A stretch of DNA of 64,000 nucleotides from JAXMCK01 sp046349395 (lineage in GTDB: Bacteria; Pseudomonadota; Alphaproteobacteria; Geminicoccales; Geminicoccaceae), in assembly GCA_046349395.1 (NCBI GenBank), contig JAXMCK010000005.1:310001-374000 (forward strand), given 5' to 3'. Positions 7,823 through 16,455 of this stretch are shown piece by piece. Within the stretch, counting starts at the first letter, position 1; the number at the start of each line of letters is the position of its first letter. A program made the translations under genes and the position numbers. The notes under the pieces were generated by a model, which worked only from the letters and a program-made list of their open reading frames with translations, searched no databases and had not been told where the DNA came from.

Positions 7823-8773
7823 CTACTTCGCCAGCAGCTGCTTCATCTTGGCCTGGAAGTCGGCCACGTTGGAGGAGTCGATCACCATGGTCGGGATGAT
7901 GTCGAGGCCGTTCGCCGGGATCACCGACTTGTCGCCCTCGATGACCTTGGCGAGCTTGATCATCGACTGGTAGCCGAACTCGAAGGGCTGCTGCACGACG
8001 GTCGCCTCGATCACGCCGTCGGCGATGCCGCGCAGCGTCACCGGATCCTCGTCGAAGCCGATGATCTTGACCTGGCCTTCCTTGCCGGCGGCCTTCACTG
8101 CCTCGACGATCTGCGGCGTGTTGTAGGACCACAGGCCGACCAGCGCATCGATGTCGGGATACTTCGTCAGCGTGTCCTCAGCATTGCGCTTGGCGCGGGC
8201 GAAGTCGACCTCGTCGGTGCGGATGTCGACGATCTCGACCTTCGTACCCCCGATCGCCTTCTTGATGCCTTCCACGCGCTCGCGGGCGTTGGCGGCACCC
8301 ATGGTGCCGACGAAGAGCATGATCTTGCCGCCGTCCGGCAGCGCCTTCTTGATCAACTCGCCCGCCTGCACGCCGGCCGCGACATTGTCGGTGCCGATAT
8401 ACATGAGCCGCTTGCTGTCCGGCGCGTCGCTGTCGGTCGTGAACAGGGCCGCCTGGTCGGCGACCTTGTTCAGGATGTCGTTGGAGTTGGCGGGGTCGAT
8501 GGCGCTGATCGAGACGCCGGCGACACCCTTGGTCAGGAGATCGTCGAGGATGCGGCGCTGCTCGGCCGCGGTGGCCTCGGACACCACGTACATCTCGACA
8601 TTGTAGTTGGGCAGCTCGGCCGCCGCCTTCTCGGTGCCGCGACGGGCGATGGTCCAGAAGTCGGCCGACGCGTTGGTCACGAGAGCCAGGGTCTTCTTGT
8701 CCTGCGCCTCGGCACCGACGGCGATCAATGCCGCCATCATGCCGGCCAGCGCCGGCACCCACAGCTTTTTCAT
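7823..8773 (-). CDS. Periplasmic sugar-binding protein (ribose-binding type)
   Basis: 316 residues. The signal peptide (MKKLWVPALAGMMAALIAVGAEA) is followed by a family-4-type periplasmic binding fold: TLALVTNASADFW at the N-terminus, GVSISAIDPAN, GTDNVAAG and IIGFDEDP. It captures a sugar and delivers it to the permease/ATPase encoded downstream. The reading frame is open for another 32 codons upstream, but only the ATG at 8773 gives a clean signal peptide. It is the first gene of the three-gene operon. Confidence 0.92.
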   Translation of the reverse strand: MKKLWVPALAGMMAALIAVGAEAQDKKTLALVTNASADFWTIARRGTEKAAAELPNYNVEMYVVSEATAAEQRRILDDLLTKGVAGVSISAIDPANSNDILNKVADQAALFTTDSDAPDSKRLMYIGTDNVAAGVQAGELIKKALPDGGKIMLFVGTMGAANARERVEGIKKAIGGTKVEIVDIRTDEVDFARAKRNAEDTLTKYPDIDALVGLWSYNTPQIVEAVKAAGKEGQVKIIGFDEDPVTLRGIADGVIEATVVQQPFEFGYQSMIKLAKVIEGDKSVIPANGLDIIPTMVIDSSNVADFQAKMKQLLAK

Positions 8774-8947
8774 CCGTCCTCTCCCTGATCCGCCCGCCCT
8801 CTCGACGGCGCGGCTGGGATTCTCGCTAGCAGACCGGACCCCTGCTGACCAGACGCGAACCGCGACCATGGAGGCCGTTGACTGGGGAGAAAGAGCCGGA
8901 ACGCGGCGTGCGCTACGGCCTTGTTGGCGCCGAGTGCCAGACCAGTC

Positions 8948-9520
8948 TCAGTCGAGCTTCGTCACCTCGACGACCCGTCCCATCGCCTTGGTGCGGACGA
9001 CCCCTTCGACCGCGACCAGCTTGCCCGCGGTGAAGTCCGGGGCGCCCGACCCGATCGCCGCCTTGGCCAAGCGGACGACCGTGCCGTCCTCCAGGATGGC
9101 ACCGACGACCTGGCCCTTGGCGCCGAACAGCGGAAAGCGGACCCGCCCTTCGACCCTCGTGTCGGTATCCGCCTTCTTGCCGCGCGAGGCGGCCTTGACG
9201 ACGACCACGCCCGAGCCGTCGTTCTTCACTTCGACCGCCTGGAACAGGGGACCGTCTGCGGGGCGGCGCCCCTGGACCGTGACGCTGTCGCCGGGCTTGA
9301 CCGCGAAAGCCAGATCCGTCGAGCGCTGCGCCAGCCGGACCTGGGTGCCGTCGTCGAGCACGAAACCGTCCACACTGCCTTTGGCCGTCAGCGTGTAGTG
9401 CGCGACGGTGCCGTGCACGGAAGCGACCGGTGCAGGCGGCTCGGGCGGTGCCGCCAGGGCCGCCAGCGGTAGGACCGCCAGGATAAGGGCGACGACCTTG
9501 GAATGACGTGCGATCGGCAT
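8948..9520 (-). CDS. Exported protein with repeated OB-like beta segments
   Basis: 190 residues from the ATG at 9520. The signal peptide (VVALILAVLPLAALA, cleavage near AAPPEP) is followed by three related beta-rich segments (GTVAHYTL..GSVDGFVLDDG, GRVRFPLFGAKGQVVGAILEDG, VAVEGVVRTKAMGRVVEV). The pattern suggests tandem OB-fold-like strands. It is probably periplasmic; the role is unknown. An upstream in-frame ATG at 9565 would add a non-signal extension and is less likely. Confidence 0.7.
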   Translation of the reverse strand: MPIARHSKVVALILAVLPLAALAAPPEPPAPVASVHGTVAHYTLTAKGSVDGFVLDDGTQVRLAQRSTDLAFAVKPGDSVTVQGRRPADGPLFQAVEVKNDGSGVVVVKAASRGKKADTDTRVEGRVRFPLFGAKGQVVGAILEDGTVVRLAKAAIGSGAPDFTAGKLVAVEGVVRTKAMGRVVEVTKLD

Positions 9521-9603
9521 CGATGGATCCTCCGCTGGACCGGGCGGAAGGGACCATGCGCTCATAAGGTTAACGGCCGCTTACCGAGCTTGCTGGCCCG
9601 GTT

Positions 9604-9637
9604 GCAAAAAGAAAGGCACCGGACGTCGCCGTCCGGG
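9604..9637 (-). terminator. Rho-independent terminator of the aminotransferase gene
   Basis: On the minus strand a 7-bp stem (CCGGACG / CGTCCGG, 9619-9636) closes a GCGA tetraloop and is followed by a T-rich run (TTTCTTTTTG). It lies about 30 nt after the stop codon at 9665. Confidence 0.75.
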
Positions 9638-9664
9638 GCCAGCTTCAGGGAGGAAAGGTAAGGC

Positions 9665-10855
9665 TCAGGCGGCTGCCCGATGCTCCTTCGCCTGCGGCAG
9701 GCAGAAGGTCGCCTGGGCGGCGGCGACACCCGAGCCGAGCTTGATGCCCGCACCCATGTCGACCAGCGCCATCTCGGCGGCCGCGACCGCCTGCAGGGCC
9801 ATGATCTCGTTGAAGGCGCCGAGGTGACCGATGCGGAACACGCGGCCGGCCACCTTGCTGAGCCCGATGCCGAACGAGACGTTGTACCGGTCGTAGGCGT
9901 GGCGCACGAGCGCCGTGCTGTCGACGTGCGGCGGCACGACGATCGCCGTCACCGTGTCGGAGTTCCAGCGCGGCTCCTTGGCGCAACAGGTGAAGCCCCA
10001 GGCGGCGACCGCCGCACGGACACCGCTGGCGATGAGGTGGTGGCGGGCGAAGACGTTCTCCAGACCCTCCTCGGCCAGGAGGTCCAGCGAGGCGCGCATG
10101 CCGCGGAGAAGCGTCGTCGCCGGCGTGTAGGGGAAGTAGCCGTTCTTGTTCGCCGCGATCATGTCGGCGAACTCGAAATAGGCGCGGTGCAGCTTCGCAC
10201 CCTTGGCGGCCGCCAGCGCCTTCTGGCTCACGGCGATGACGCCGAGGCCGGTCGGCAGCATGAGGCCCTTCTGCGAGCCGCTGACGGCGACGTCGACCTT
10301 CCACTCGTCCATGCGGAAGTCGATGCTGGCGAGCGAGCTGACCGCGTCGACATAGAGCAGGGCCGGATGCCCGCAGGCGTCCATCGCCTTGCGCACGCCG
10401 GCGACGTCGCTCGTCACACCGGTCGCGGTCTCGTTGTGCGTGACGAGCACGGCCTTGATGCTGTGCGACTTGTCGGCGTCGAGGATGGCGGCGAAGCGCT
10501 CGACCGGAACGCCCTCGCCCCACTCGCAGTCGATCTCCTCGACCTGCAGGCCGAGCCGCTGGCACATCTCGATCCAGAGATGGGAGAACTGCCCGATCCG
10601 CGCCGCCAGGACCTTGTCGCCCGGCGAGAGCGTGTTGGTCAGGCCGGCTTCCCAGCCGCCGGTGCCGGAGCCCGGGAAGATGAAGACCTGCCCGGTCGTC
10701 GTCTTGAAGACCTTCTTCAGGTCCTCGAACAGCGGCAGCGTGAGCTTCGGGAACTCGGAGGAACGCATGTCCTCCATGCTCACGTTCAGCGCCCGCCGCA
10801 CCGCCTCCGGGATGTTCGTCGGACCCGGAATGAACAGTCCGGTATGGTAGCGCAT
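9665..10855 (-). CDS. Class V aminotransferase (serine/alanine-glyoxylate type)
   Basis: 396 residues. PLP-dependent class V fold with the N-terminal FIPGPTNIPEAVRRA, the cofactor region YVDAVSSLAS and the Schiff-base Lys196 in SGSQKG. This family moves the amino group of serine, alanine or aspartate to glyoxylate, making glycine; it serves the serine cycle, photorespiration-like salvage or glyoxylate use. The related aspartate-glyoxylate enzyme of the beta-hydroxyaspartate cycle comes with other cycle genes, which are absent here, so serine-glyoxylate activity is more likely. It is divergent from a LysR regulator that probably controls it, and ends at a good terminator. Confidence 0.88.
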   Translation of the reverse strand: MRYHTGLFIPGPTNIPEAVRRALNVSMEDMRSSEFPKLTLPLFEDLKKVFKTTTGQVFIFPGSGTGGWEAGLTNTLSPGDKVLAARIGQFSHLWIEMCQRLGLQVEEIDCEWGEGVPVERFAAILDADKSHSIKAVLVTHNETATGVTSDVAGVRKAMDACGHPALLYVDAVSSLASIDFRMDEWKVDVAVSGSQKGLMLPTGLGVIAVSQKALAAAKGAKLHRAYFEFADMIAANKNGYFPYTPATTLLRGMRASLDLLAEEGLENVFARHHLIASGVRAAVAAWGFTCCAKEPRWNSDTVTAIVVPPHVDSTALVRHAYDRYNVSFGIGLSKVAGRVFRIGHLGAFNEIMALQAVAAAEMALVDMGAGIKLGSGVAAAQATFCLPQAKEHRAAA

Positions 10856-10937
10856 CGCTCCAGCTCCCTGTTTGCGCCCAAGCATCGACCCGGTAGAATG
10901 CTAGGCGAGCAGGGGGGTACGGAAAATGCCACAAATC

Positions 10938-10953
10938 CTCATTGATCGATGAG
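10938..10953. promoter_or_regulatory. Candidate LysR operator
   Basis: An imperfect 16-bp dyad (CTCATTGATCGATGAG, one mismatched pair per arm) lies in the 106-bp divergent interval, 9 bp before the LysR start. LysR proteins usually bind such AT-centred dyads between themselves and the divergent target. Assignment is by position and symmetry only. Confidence 0.35.
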
Positions 10954-10961
10954 CGGGACTC

Positions 10962-11909
10962 ATGCCCGTCCTGCGCCGCACCCTGCCTCCCGTGAACGGT
11001 CTGGTGGTCTTCGAGGCCGCCGGCCGGCACCTGAACTTCACCCGGGCAAGTGAGGAACTGGCCCTCACCCAGTCGGCCGTCAGCCACCAGATCCGCCAGA
11101 TCGAGGAGCATCTGGGCGTCACGCTGTTCCAGCGGCAGGGCCGCGGGCTCAAGCTGACGCGCGAGGGCGACCGGCTGCACCGTGCCGTCAGCATGGGCCT
11201 CGAGCACATCGCGCAGGTCGCCATCGAACTGCGGCGCCATCGCGGCCGGGCCGACCTCACCGTCGCCAGCAGCGTCACCTTCGCCTCCTACTGGCTGATG
11301 GCCCGCCTCGCGCGCTTCCGGGCGGCCAATCCGGCGATCGAGCTGCGCCTCGTCGCCGCGGCACCGATCCAGGACCTGGCCGGTGCCGGCATCGACCTCG
11401 CGGTGCGCTACGGCGACGGCCGCTGGCCCGGCACCAATGCCGTGAAGATCTTCGACAACGAGATCTGGCCGGTCTGTGCGCCCTCCTACCTCGCCGACCG
11501 CGCCAGACCGTCGCGGGTCGAGGACCTGCTCGACGAGACGCTGCTGCATCTTGACCGCTTCGACCGCAACTGGGTCACCTGGAAGGCGTGGCTCGCCGAC
11601 CACGGCGTCGAGGAGGCGCCAAGGCGCCGCGGCATCGAGTTCGGCAACTATCTCGTGCTGCTCCAGGGTGCGCTCCGCGGCGAGGGCGTGGCACTCTGCG
11701 GCCGCCGCCTCGCCGAGGACTTCATCGGCCGCGGCGAGCTGGTGCGCCCGATCGAGGCCACCATGCACTCCGACCGGGCTTTCTGGCTGATCTACCCCAA
11801 GGACCTGCCGCTCAGCCCCTCGGCCGCGGCCTTCCGTGACTGGCTGGTGAACGAGGCCATGCATCCCGAGGAGCCGAGTACCGGATCGGCGGCGCACCCG
11901 ACGGCGTAG
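10962..11909 (+). CDS. LysR-family transcriptional regulator (GcvA-like)
   Basis: 315 residues. The winged HTH occupies about residues 10-70 (VVFEAAGRHLNFTRASEEL, TQSAVSHQIRQIE). The effector domain has the GcvA-type features DLAVRYGDGRWPG and WPVCAPSYL. It is transcribed away from the aminotransferase gene, so the simplest reading is activation of that gene in response to a glycine/serine/glyoxylate-related metabolite; the inducer is a guess. Confidence 0.92.
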   Translation: MPVLRRTLPPVNGLVVFEAAGRHLNFTRASEELALTQSAVSHQIRQIEEHLGVTLFQRQGRGLKLTREGDRLHRAVSMGLEHIAQVAIELRRHRGRADLTVASSVTFASYWLMARLARFRAANPAIELRLVAAAPIQDLAGAGIDLAVRYGDGRWPGTNAVKIFDNEIWPVCAPSYLADRARPSRVEDLLDETLLHLDRFDRNWVTWKAWLADHGVEEAPRRRGIEFGNYLVLLQGALRGEGVALCGRRLAEDFIGRGELVRPIEATMHSDRAFWLIYPKDLPLSPSAAAFRDWLVNEAMHPEEPSTGSAAHPTA

Positions 11910-12069
11910 CCGCTGCAGCATGGGGTCGAGCCGACGGCGCTTGCGAACGGACGCCGCCTCGACGTGCCGTCGATGGTGACGCCGGCGACGGCCAAAGGGC
12001 GCGCCTCTGGAAGTCCGGAGCGAAGACGGGCATAGAGCCGCAGCGTCGCGTCACGGAGTCCCTCGTCCC

Positions 12070-12690
12070 ATGCAGCCCTTCGTCAAGCATACCGGCATCG
12101 CCGCCCCGCTCCCGATGAGCAATGTCGACACCGACCAGATCATCCCGGCGAAGTGGCTGAAGACGATCAAGCGGACCGGGCTGGGTGTGGGCCTGTTCGA
12201 GGCTCATCGCTACGACGCCGAGGGCAAGCCGCGGCCGGACTTCGTGCTGCATCGCGAGCCTTATACCAAGGCCTCGGTCCTGATCGCCGGCGAGAATTTC
12301 GGCTGCGGGTCGAGCCGCGAGCACGCGCCCTGGGCGCTGCTCGACTTCGGCATCCGCTGCGTGATCGCACCGTCCTTCGCCGACATCTTCCACAACAACT
12401 GCTTCAAGAACGGCATCCTGCCGATCGTGCTGCCGCAGGAGCAGGTCGACCTCCTGATGAAGGAGGCGGCGAACGCGCCCGATCCGACCTTCACGATCGA
12501 TCTGGAAGCGCAGCTGATCCACCGGCCGACCGGCAACCAGCCGATCCCGTTTTCGATCGATCCGGCGAACCGGCAGAAGCTCCTCGAAGGCCTCGACGAG
12601 ATCGGCACCACCATGTCCCGCGGGGAGCGGATCGACGGTTTCGAGACGGGCCAGCGCCAGAATTTCCCCTGGCTCTACCGAGCCGCCTGA
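12070..12690 (+). CDS. leuD: 3-isopropylmalate dehydratase small subunit
   Basis: 206 residues, normal for LeuD. Hallmarks are NVDTDQIIPAKWLK, the swivelling-domain loop GENFGCGSSREHAPWAL and PSFADIFHNNCFKNGILP. With LeuC it isomerises 2-isopropylmalate to 3-isopropylmalate in leucine synthesis. leuC is not in this window or next to leuD. leuB lies 3.8 kb downstream on the same strand, with a secreted FG-GAP gene and two membrane/lipoprotein genes in between. Confidence 0.96.
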   Translation: MQPFVKHTGIAAPLPMSNVDTDQIIPAKWLKTIKRTGLGVGLFEAHRYDAEGKPRPDFVLHREPYTKASVLIAGENFGCGSSREHAPWALLDFGIRCVIAPSFADIFHNNCFKNGILPIVLPQEQVDLLMKEAANAPDPTFTIDLEAQLIHRPTGNQPIPFSIDPANRQKLLEGLDEIGTTMSRGERIDGFETGQRQNFPWLYRAA

Positions 12691-12850
12691 GCGCTGCCTG
12701 ACCGAAGAGGGCTGCTGGCGTCGGCCCGATCGCTGTCCGCGGTCCTTTCTGAAGCCGCCGCCCGCAGCACCGCCCTGCGGATCACACCTGCGGGCGCCCC
12801 GGGCCACCCTAGGCGGCCCGGCTGACCACGGGATCCAGCTGCAGGGGCGG

Positions 12851-14314
12851 CTACGGCGTGCGCGTCGGCACCGGCGGGATCACCGGGTCCTTCACCGCCA
12901 CCGACCCGATGACGATCGCCTGCCGGCCCCAGGTGATGATCTCCGCCTTACCGTCGCCGTCGAGGTCGGCGATGACCGGGCTGCGCGACCATTGCGAGGG
13001 CGGGTCGAGGGTCGCCTTCTCGACGTCCGTCAGCGTCTGCTGGTCCCAGTACCAGCTCCGGTCCAGACGCAGAGTGCCCTGACCGTCGAACACCTCGCCA
13101 TAGGCGCCGACCAGTTCGTCCGCCCCCAGAAGGCCGTCGAGATTGGCGTTCTGCATCGGGATCATCGAGTAGTAGGTCCCGGGGAAGACCGCCCGCTGCA
13201 CCATCCCGGCGTCCAGGATGTAGGTGTTGTTCACCGTGCCCGCGTTCGGCTCCTGGCGCACCGCCATGAGCGGGGCCGGATCCGTCGGCGTCAGATGGGC
13301 CGCGATGACGTACTGCCCGTTGGTGAGGCCGGACCGGGCGATCGCCCAACGGCGCGTGCAGGTCGACGCCTTGTAGAAGCGGGTCCCGCTGTAGCCGACG
13401 GCGATCGTCTCGAGCCCGGGGGTCGCCGGGTCGAAGTCCGCCACGGCGGCCGAGTCGACATGGTCCGTGCCCCAGCCGGAAAGTGTGCACTGCAGCGTGC
13501 CGTCCGGCCGCACCAGATATTTGCCGATGAACATCGCCTCGGCGAGCCCGTCGGCGTTCTCGTCGAGCGGCCATACATAGTGGCCGGCATCGCAGGTGGA
13601 GCGCTTCCAGAGTTGGTTCAGATTGCGGTCGAAGGCGACGACGCTGGAAAAGACATCCTGAAAGACCTGCTTGCAGCCGGCCGTCGCCGCCGCCCTGAGG
13701 GCGACCAGCACGACGGTGTTGCCCGCCGGAGCGGTCTTGAACGCCGCGATCTGGCATTCGCCGCTGGCGGCCTGGCCCGTCAGCGTGACCTGCTTGACGA
13801 TGGCTCCTGAAGCCGCATCGCGCAGCACGACGGAGCGGTTCGAGGCGTTCGGCATCACCCAGCAGTGCAGGATCTGGGCCGGGGTGGTGTCCGTTGCATC
13901 CAGCATCACCATAGTGTCACGGTGGCTGAAATCGCGGTGCACGCGGCCTTTCGGATTGTCGATCTGCCAGAGCTTGGTGCCGTCGGCCTTGTAGACCCGC
14001 ATCGTGCGGTAGCCGTTGAAGTGGACGAACTCCGGCACGCCGTCGCGGTCGACGTCGAGCGGGTAGAGCCCGCCCCAGACGTTCACCGCCGGATCGCCGT
14101 CCATCGGAATACGTCCGATGGTCGTCACGGCGAGTGGCCCGGGCACGGTCAGGTCGGAGGGGTTGCCAAGCGGGGCATAGGCCACGCCGCGGAGGCCGTT
14201 CCGGTGCAGCAGGATGCGGTCGTCGGCCGAAGCGCTGAGAATCTGTCCCAAGACGAGGGCGCAAGTGAGGACGAGAAAGCCCGTCCAGCGCATCCGCGCG
14301 GAATGAATCTTCAT
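12851..14314 (-). CDS. Secreted FG-GAP/VCBS-type beta-propeller protein (paralogue 2)
   Basis: 487 residues from the ATG at 14314, which begins a clear signal peptide (TGFLVLTCALVLGQILSASA). The frame stays open 76 codons further upstream, but that part has no similarity to the paralogue. The protein aligns over its whole length with 742-2205, sharing LRGVAY, GDP..NV, DVDRDGVPEFVH, GRVHR, TCDAGHYVWPLDEN and the terminal LDGDGKAEIITWGR. The Ca-binding DxDxDG loops mark FG-GAP repeats. It is probably extracytoplasmic; ligand or substrate unknown. It is inserted, on the opposite strand, between leuD and leuB. Confidence 0.85.
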   Translation of the reverse strand: MKIHSARMRWTGFLVLTCALVLGQILSASADDRILLHRNGLRGVAYAPLGNPSDLTVPGPLAVTTIGRIPMDGDPAVNVWGGLYPLDVDRDGVPEFVHFNGYRTMRVYKADGTKLWQIDNPKGRVHRDFSHRDTMVMLDATDTTPAQILHCWVMPNASNRSVVLRDAASGAIVKQVTLTGQAASGECQIAAFKTAPAGNTVVLVALRAAATAGCKQVFQDVFSSVVAFDRNLNQLWKRSTCDAGHYVWPLDENADGLAEAMFIGKYLVRPDGTLQCTLSGWGTDHVDSAAVADFDPATPGLETIAVGYSGTRFYKASTCTRRWAIARSGLTNGQYVIAAHLTPTDPAPLMAVRQEPNAGTVNNTYILDAGMVQRAVFPGTYYSMIPMQNANLDGLLGADELVGAYGEVFDGQGTLRLDRSWYWDQQTLTDVEKATLDPPSQWSRSPVIADLDGDGKAEIITWGRQAIVIGSVAVKDPVIPPVPTRTP

Positions 14315-14592
14315 ATTTTTCCCCGCGCTGTGCCCTGCCGGCAGCAGCGATACGACCAATAGGTTAAATGTGTCTACACGTGTGGGAATCTCAACCGGGC
14401 GCTGAGAACGATCTCTCGTCCTGCGCGAGATACAGGGATGCGCACGTGACCATTGTGGCCGGCTACGTTGCAGGCGCCGCACAACCCGTGGCGTTCCCGC
14501 ACCACCGGCACCCGCTCGCTGGGGCACCCTGACCGGAACCATTGTCCGGACCGAACGGTTCGCCGCTGCAGCAGCCGCAGCAGGACCTCTCC

Positions 14593-15042
14593 ATGATCGA
14601 CTCGCCCCTCCGGTCGACCGCGCGCATCGCCGGTCACCCGATCCACCCGATGCTCGTCCCCTTCCCCATCGTCTGCTTCATCGGCGCCCTCGTCACCGAC
14701 ATCGCCTACGCGCTGACCGCCGAGATGATGTGGACCAACTTCTCCGCCTGGCTGTTGGCCGTCGGCTTGGCCATGGGTGTGCTCGCCGCCATTGCCGGCT
14801 TGATCGACTTCGCGAGCAACGAGCGCATCCGTGAGCAGGGCCCGGCCTGGGCGCACATGCTGGGGAATGCCGGCGTGCTGATCCTGGCCCTGTTCAACAA
14901 CTTCGTGCACAGCCGCGACGCCTGGACCTCGGTCGTGCCGACCGGGCTCATCCTGTCCGCCGCCACCGTTGCCCTCATGCTCGTCACGGGCTGGCTCGGC
15001 GCCTCGCTGGTCTACCGGCACCGCGTGGGCGTCGCCTCGTGA
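14593..15042 (+). CDS. DUF2231 four-helix membrane protein
   Basis: 149 residues with four hydrophobic segments. The N-terminal RIAGHPIHPMLVPFPI is the hallmark of DUF2231, an integral membrane family of unknown function that often sits beside haem or quinoprotein redox genes. Its TGA overlaps the GTG of the sorbosone dehydrogenase-like gene (GTGA), so the two are translationally coupled and probably act together. The ATG at 14593 is preferred over a TTG at 14542. Confidence 0.88.
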   Translation: MIDSPLRSTARIAGHPIHPMLVPFPIVCFIGALVTDIAYALTAEMMWTNFSAWLLAVGLAMGVLAAIAGLIDFASNERIREQGPAWAHMLGNAGVLILALFNNFVHSRDAWTSVVPTGLILSAATVALMLVTGWLGASLVYRHRVGVAS

Positions 15043-16376
15043 GCGCCCGCCCGCACGCCGCAGCCCTCCTCCTGACCCTGACCCTGGCCGCCTGCGACGA
15101 GGCTCCGTTCGACCGCACCCAGCAGATCGGCGCCAACCCGAAGCTGCCGCCGCCCAAGCAGTACCTCTTCCCGCCGATGCATCTGGCCGAGGTCGTCGGC
15201 TGGAAGGAGGGCGAATCGCCGACCGTTCCGGCTGATCTCCGCATCCAGGCCTTCGCGACCGGCCTGTCGCATCCGCGCTCGCTCTACACCCTGCCCAACG
15301 GCGACGTGCTCGTCGTCGAGGCGCAGGGTCCGGGCATCGAGCCGGTCGACCGGCCGAAAGACTTCGTGATGAACTGGATCGAGCACTGGGTCACCGGCGG
15401 AGGCCAGTCGGAGCCCAGCAACCGCATCACGCTCCTCCGCGATAGCGACGGCGACGGCACGCCCGACCAGCGCAGCCTGTTCATCGACCATCTCTACTCG
15501 CCCTTCGGCGTGGCGCTCGTCGGCAGCGACCTCTACGTCGCCAACACCGACGCGATCCTGCACTACACCTACACCGAGGGGGCCACGAGCATCACCGAGC
15601 CGCCGACAGTGCTTACCCAGCTGCGCGGTGGCCCGATCGACCATCACTGGACGAAGAGCCTCGTCGCCAGCCCCGACGGCTCGAAGCTCTATGTCGGCAT
15701 CGGCTCCAACAGCAATGTCGGCGAGAACGGGCTCGAAGCCGAGCACGAGCGCGCCGCCATCTGGGAGGTCGACCGCGCTACCGGCGCTCACCGCATCTTC
15801 GCCGGTGGCCTGCGCAATCCCAACGGCCTCACCTTCGAGCCGCAGACCGGCGTACTCTGGGCGGTCGTGAACGAGCGCGACGAGCTGGGTCCCAACCTCG
15901 TCCCGGACTACCTGACCTCGGTGAAGGACGGCGCCTTCTACGGTTGGCCCTACAGCTACTGGGGCCAGAACGTCGATCCGCGCGTGAAACCGGAGCGCCC
16001 GGACCTCGTCGCCAAGGCGATCGCGCCCGACTACGGCCTCAGCTCCCACGTCGCCCCTCTGGGCCTCGTCTTCGTCACGGGCAATGGGCTCCCCTCCCAG
16101 TACGCCGGCGGCGCCTTCGTGGGCGAGCACGGCAGCTGGGACCGCGACGAGTTCAACGGCTACAAGGTCGTGTTCGTGCCGTTCGCGAACGGCCGTCCGG
16201 ACGGGAAGGCGCAGGACGTCGTGACCGGCTTCCTGAATGCCGACGGCGAGGCGCGCGGCCGCCCGGTCGGCCTGGCGCTCGACAGGACCGGCGCCCTCCT
16301 GATCGCCGACGATGTCGGCAACACCGTCTGGCGCGTCACCTCCGCCGGCACGCCGTCGGCCGCCGCCCAGCCCTGA
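15039..16376 (+). CDS. PQQ/sorbosone dehydrogenase-like beta-propeller lipoprotein
   Basis: 445 residues from the GTG. The lipoprotein signal LTLTLAAC puts it in the periplasm, membrane-anchored. The body is a six-bladed propeller of the soluble glucose/L-sorbosone dehydrogenase family (ATGLSHPRSLYTLPNGDVLV, HHWTKSLVASPDGSKLYVG, GGLRNPNGLTFEP, GEHGSWDRDEFNGYKV). Such enzymes oxidise sugar aldehydes with PQQ and pass electrons to quinone or a cytochrome; the coupled DUF2231 membrane protein could help. The substrate is not predictable. Confidence 0.87.
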   Translation: MSARPHAAALLLTLTLAACDEAPFDRTQQIGANPKLPPPKQYLFPPMHLAEVVGWKEGESPTVPADLRIQAFATGLSHPRSLYTLPNGDVLVVEAQGPGIEPVDRPKDFVMNWIEHWVTGGGQSEPSNRITLLRDSDGDGTPDQRSLFIDHLYSPFGVALVGSDLYVANTDAILHYTYTEGATSITEPPTVLTQLRGGPIDHHWTKSLVASPDGSKLYVGIGSNSNVGENGLEAEHERAAIWEVDRATGAHRIFAGGLRNPNGLTFEPQTGVLWAVVNERDELGPNLVPDYLTSVKDGAFYGWPYSYWGQNVDPRVKPERPDLVAKAIAPDYGLSSHVAPLGLVFVTGNGLPSQYAGGAFVGEHGSWDRDEFNGYKVVFVPFANGRPDGKAQDVVTGFLNADGEARGRPVGLALDRTGALLIADDVGNTVWRVTSAGTPSAAAQP

Positions 16377-16455
16377 TCGGGCGGCGTTTGCCTTGCGGGG
16401 ACGGCGGGGCTAAGAGGCCGGGCGCTCGTTTTCCGCCCAGCTTCCGGAGTTCCGC

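Noticed and set aside
9645..11921. 758-residue minus frame spanning aminotransferase and LysR genes
   Set aside because: It runs antisense through the LysR gene and out of frame through the aminotransferase; both real genes have full family motifs.
14374..15021. 215-residue minus frame opposite DUF2231
   Set aside because: Antisense to a recognised membrane family; its low-complexity Gly/Asp/Glu/Gln translation is the usual antisense pattern.
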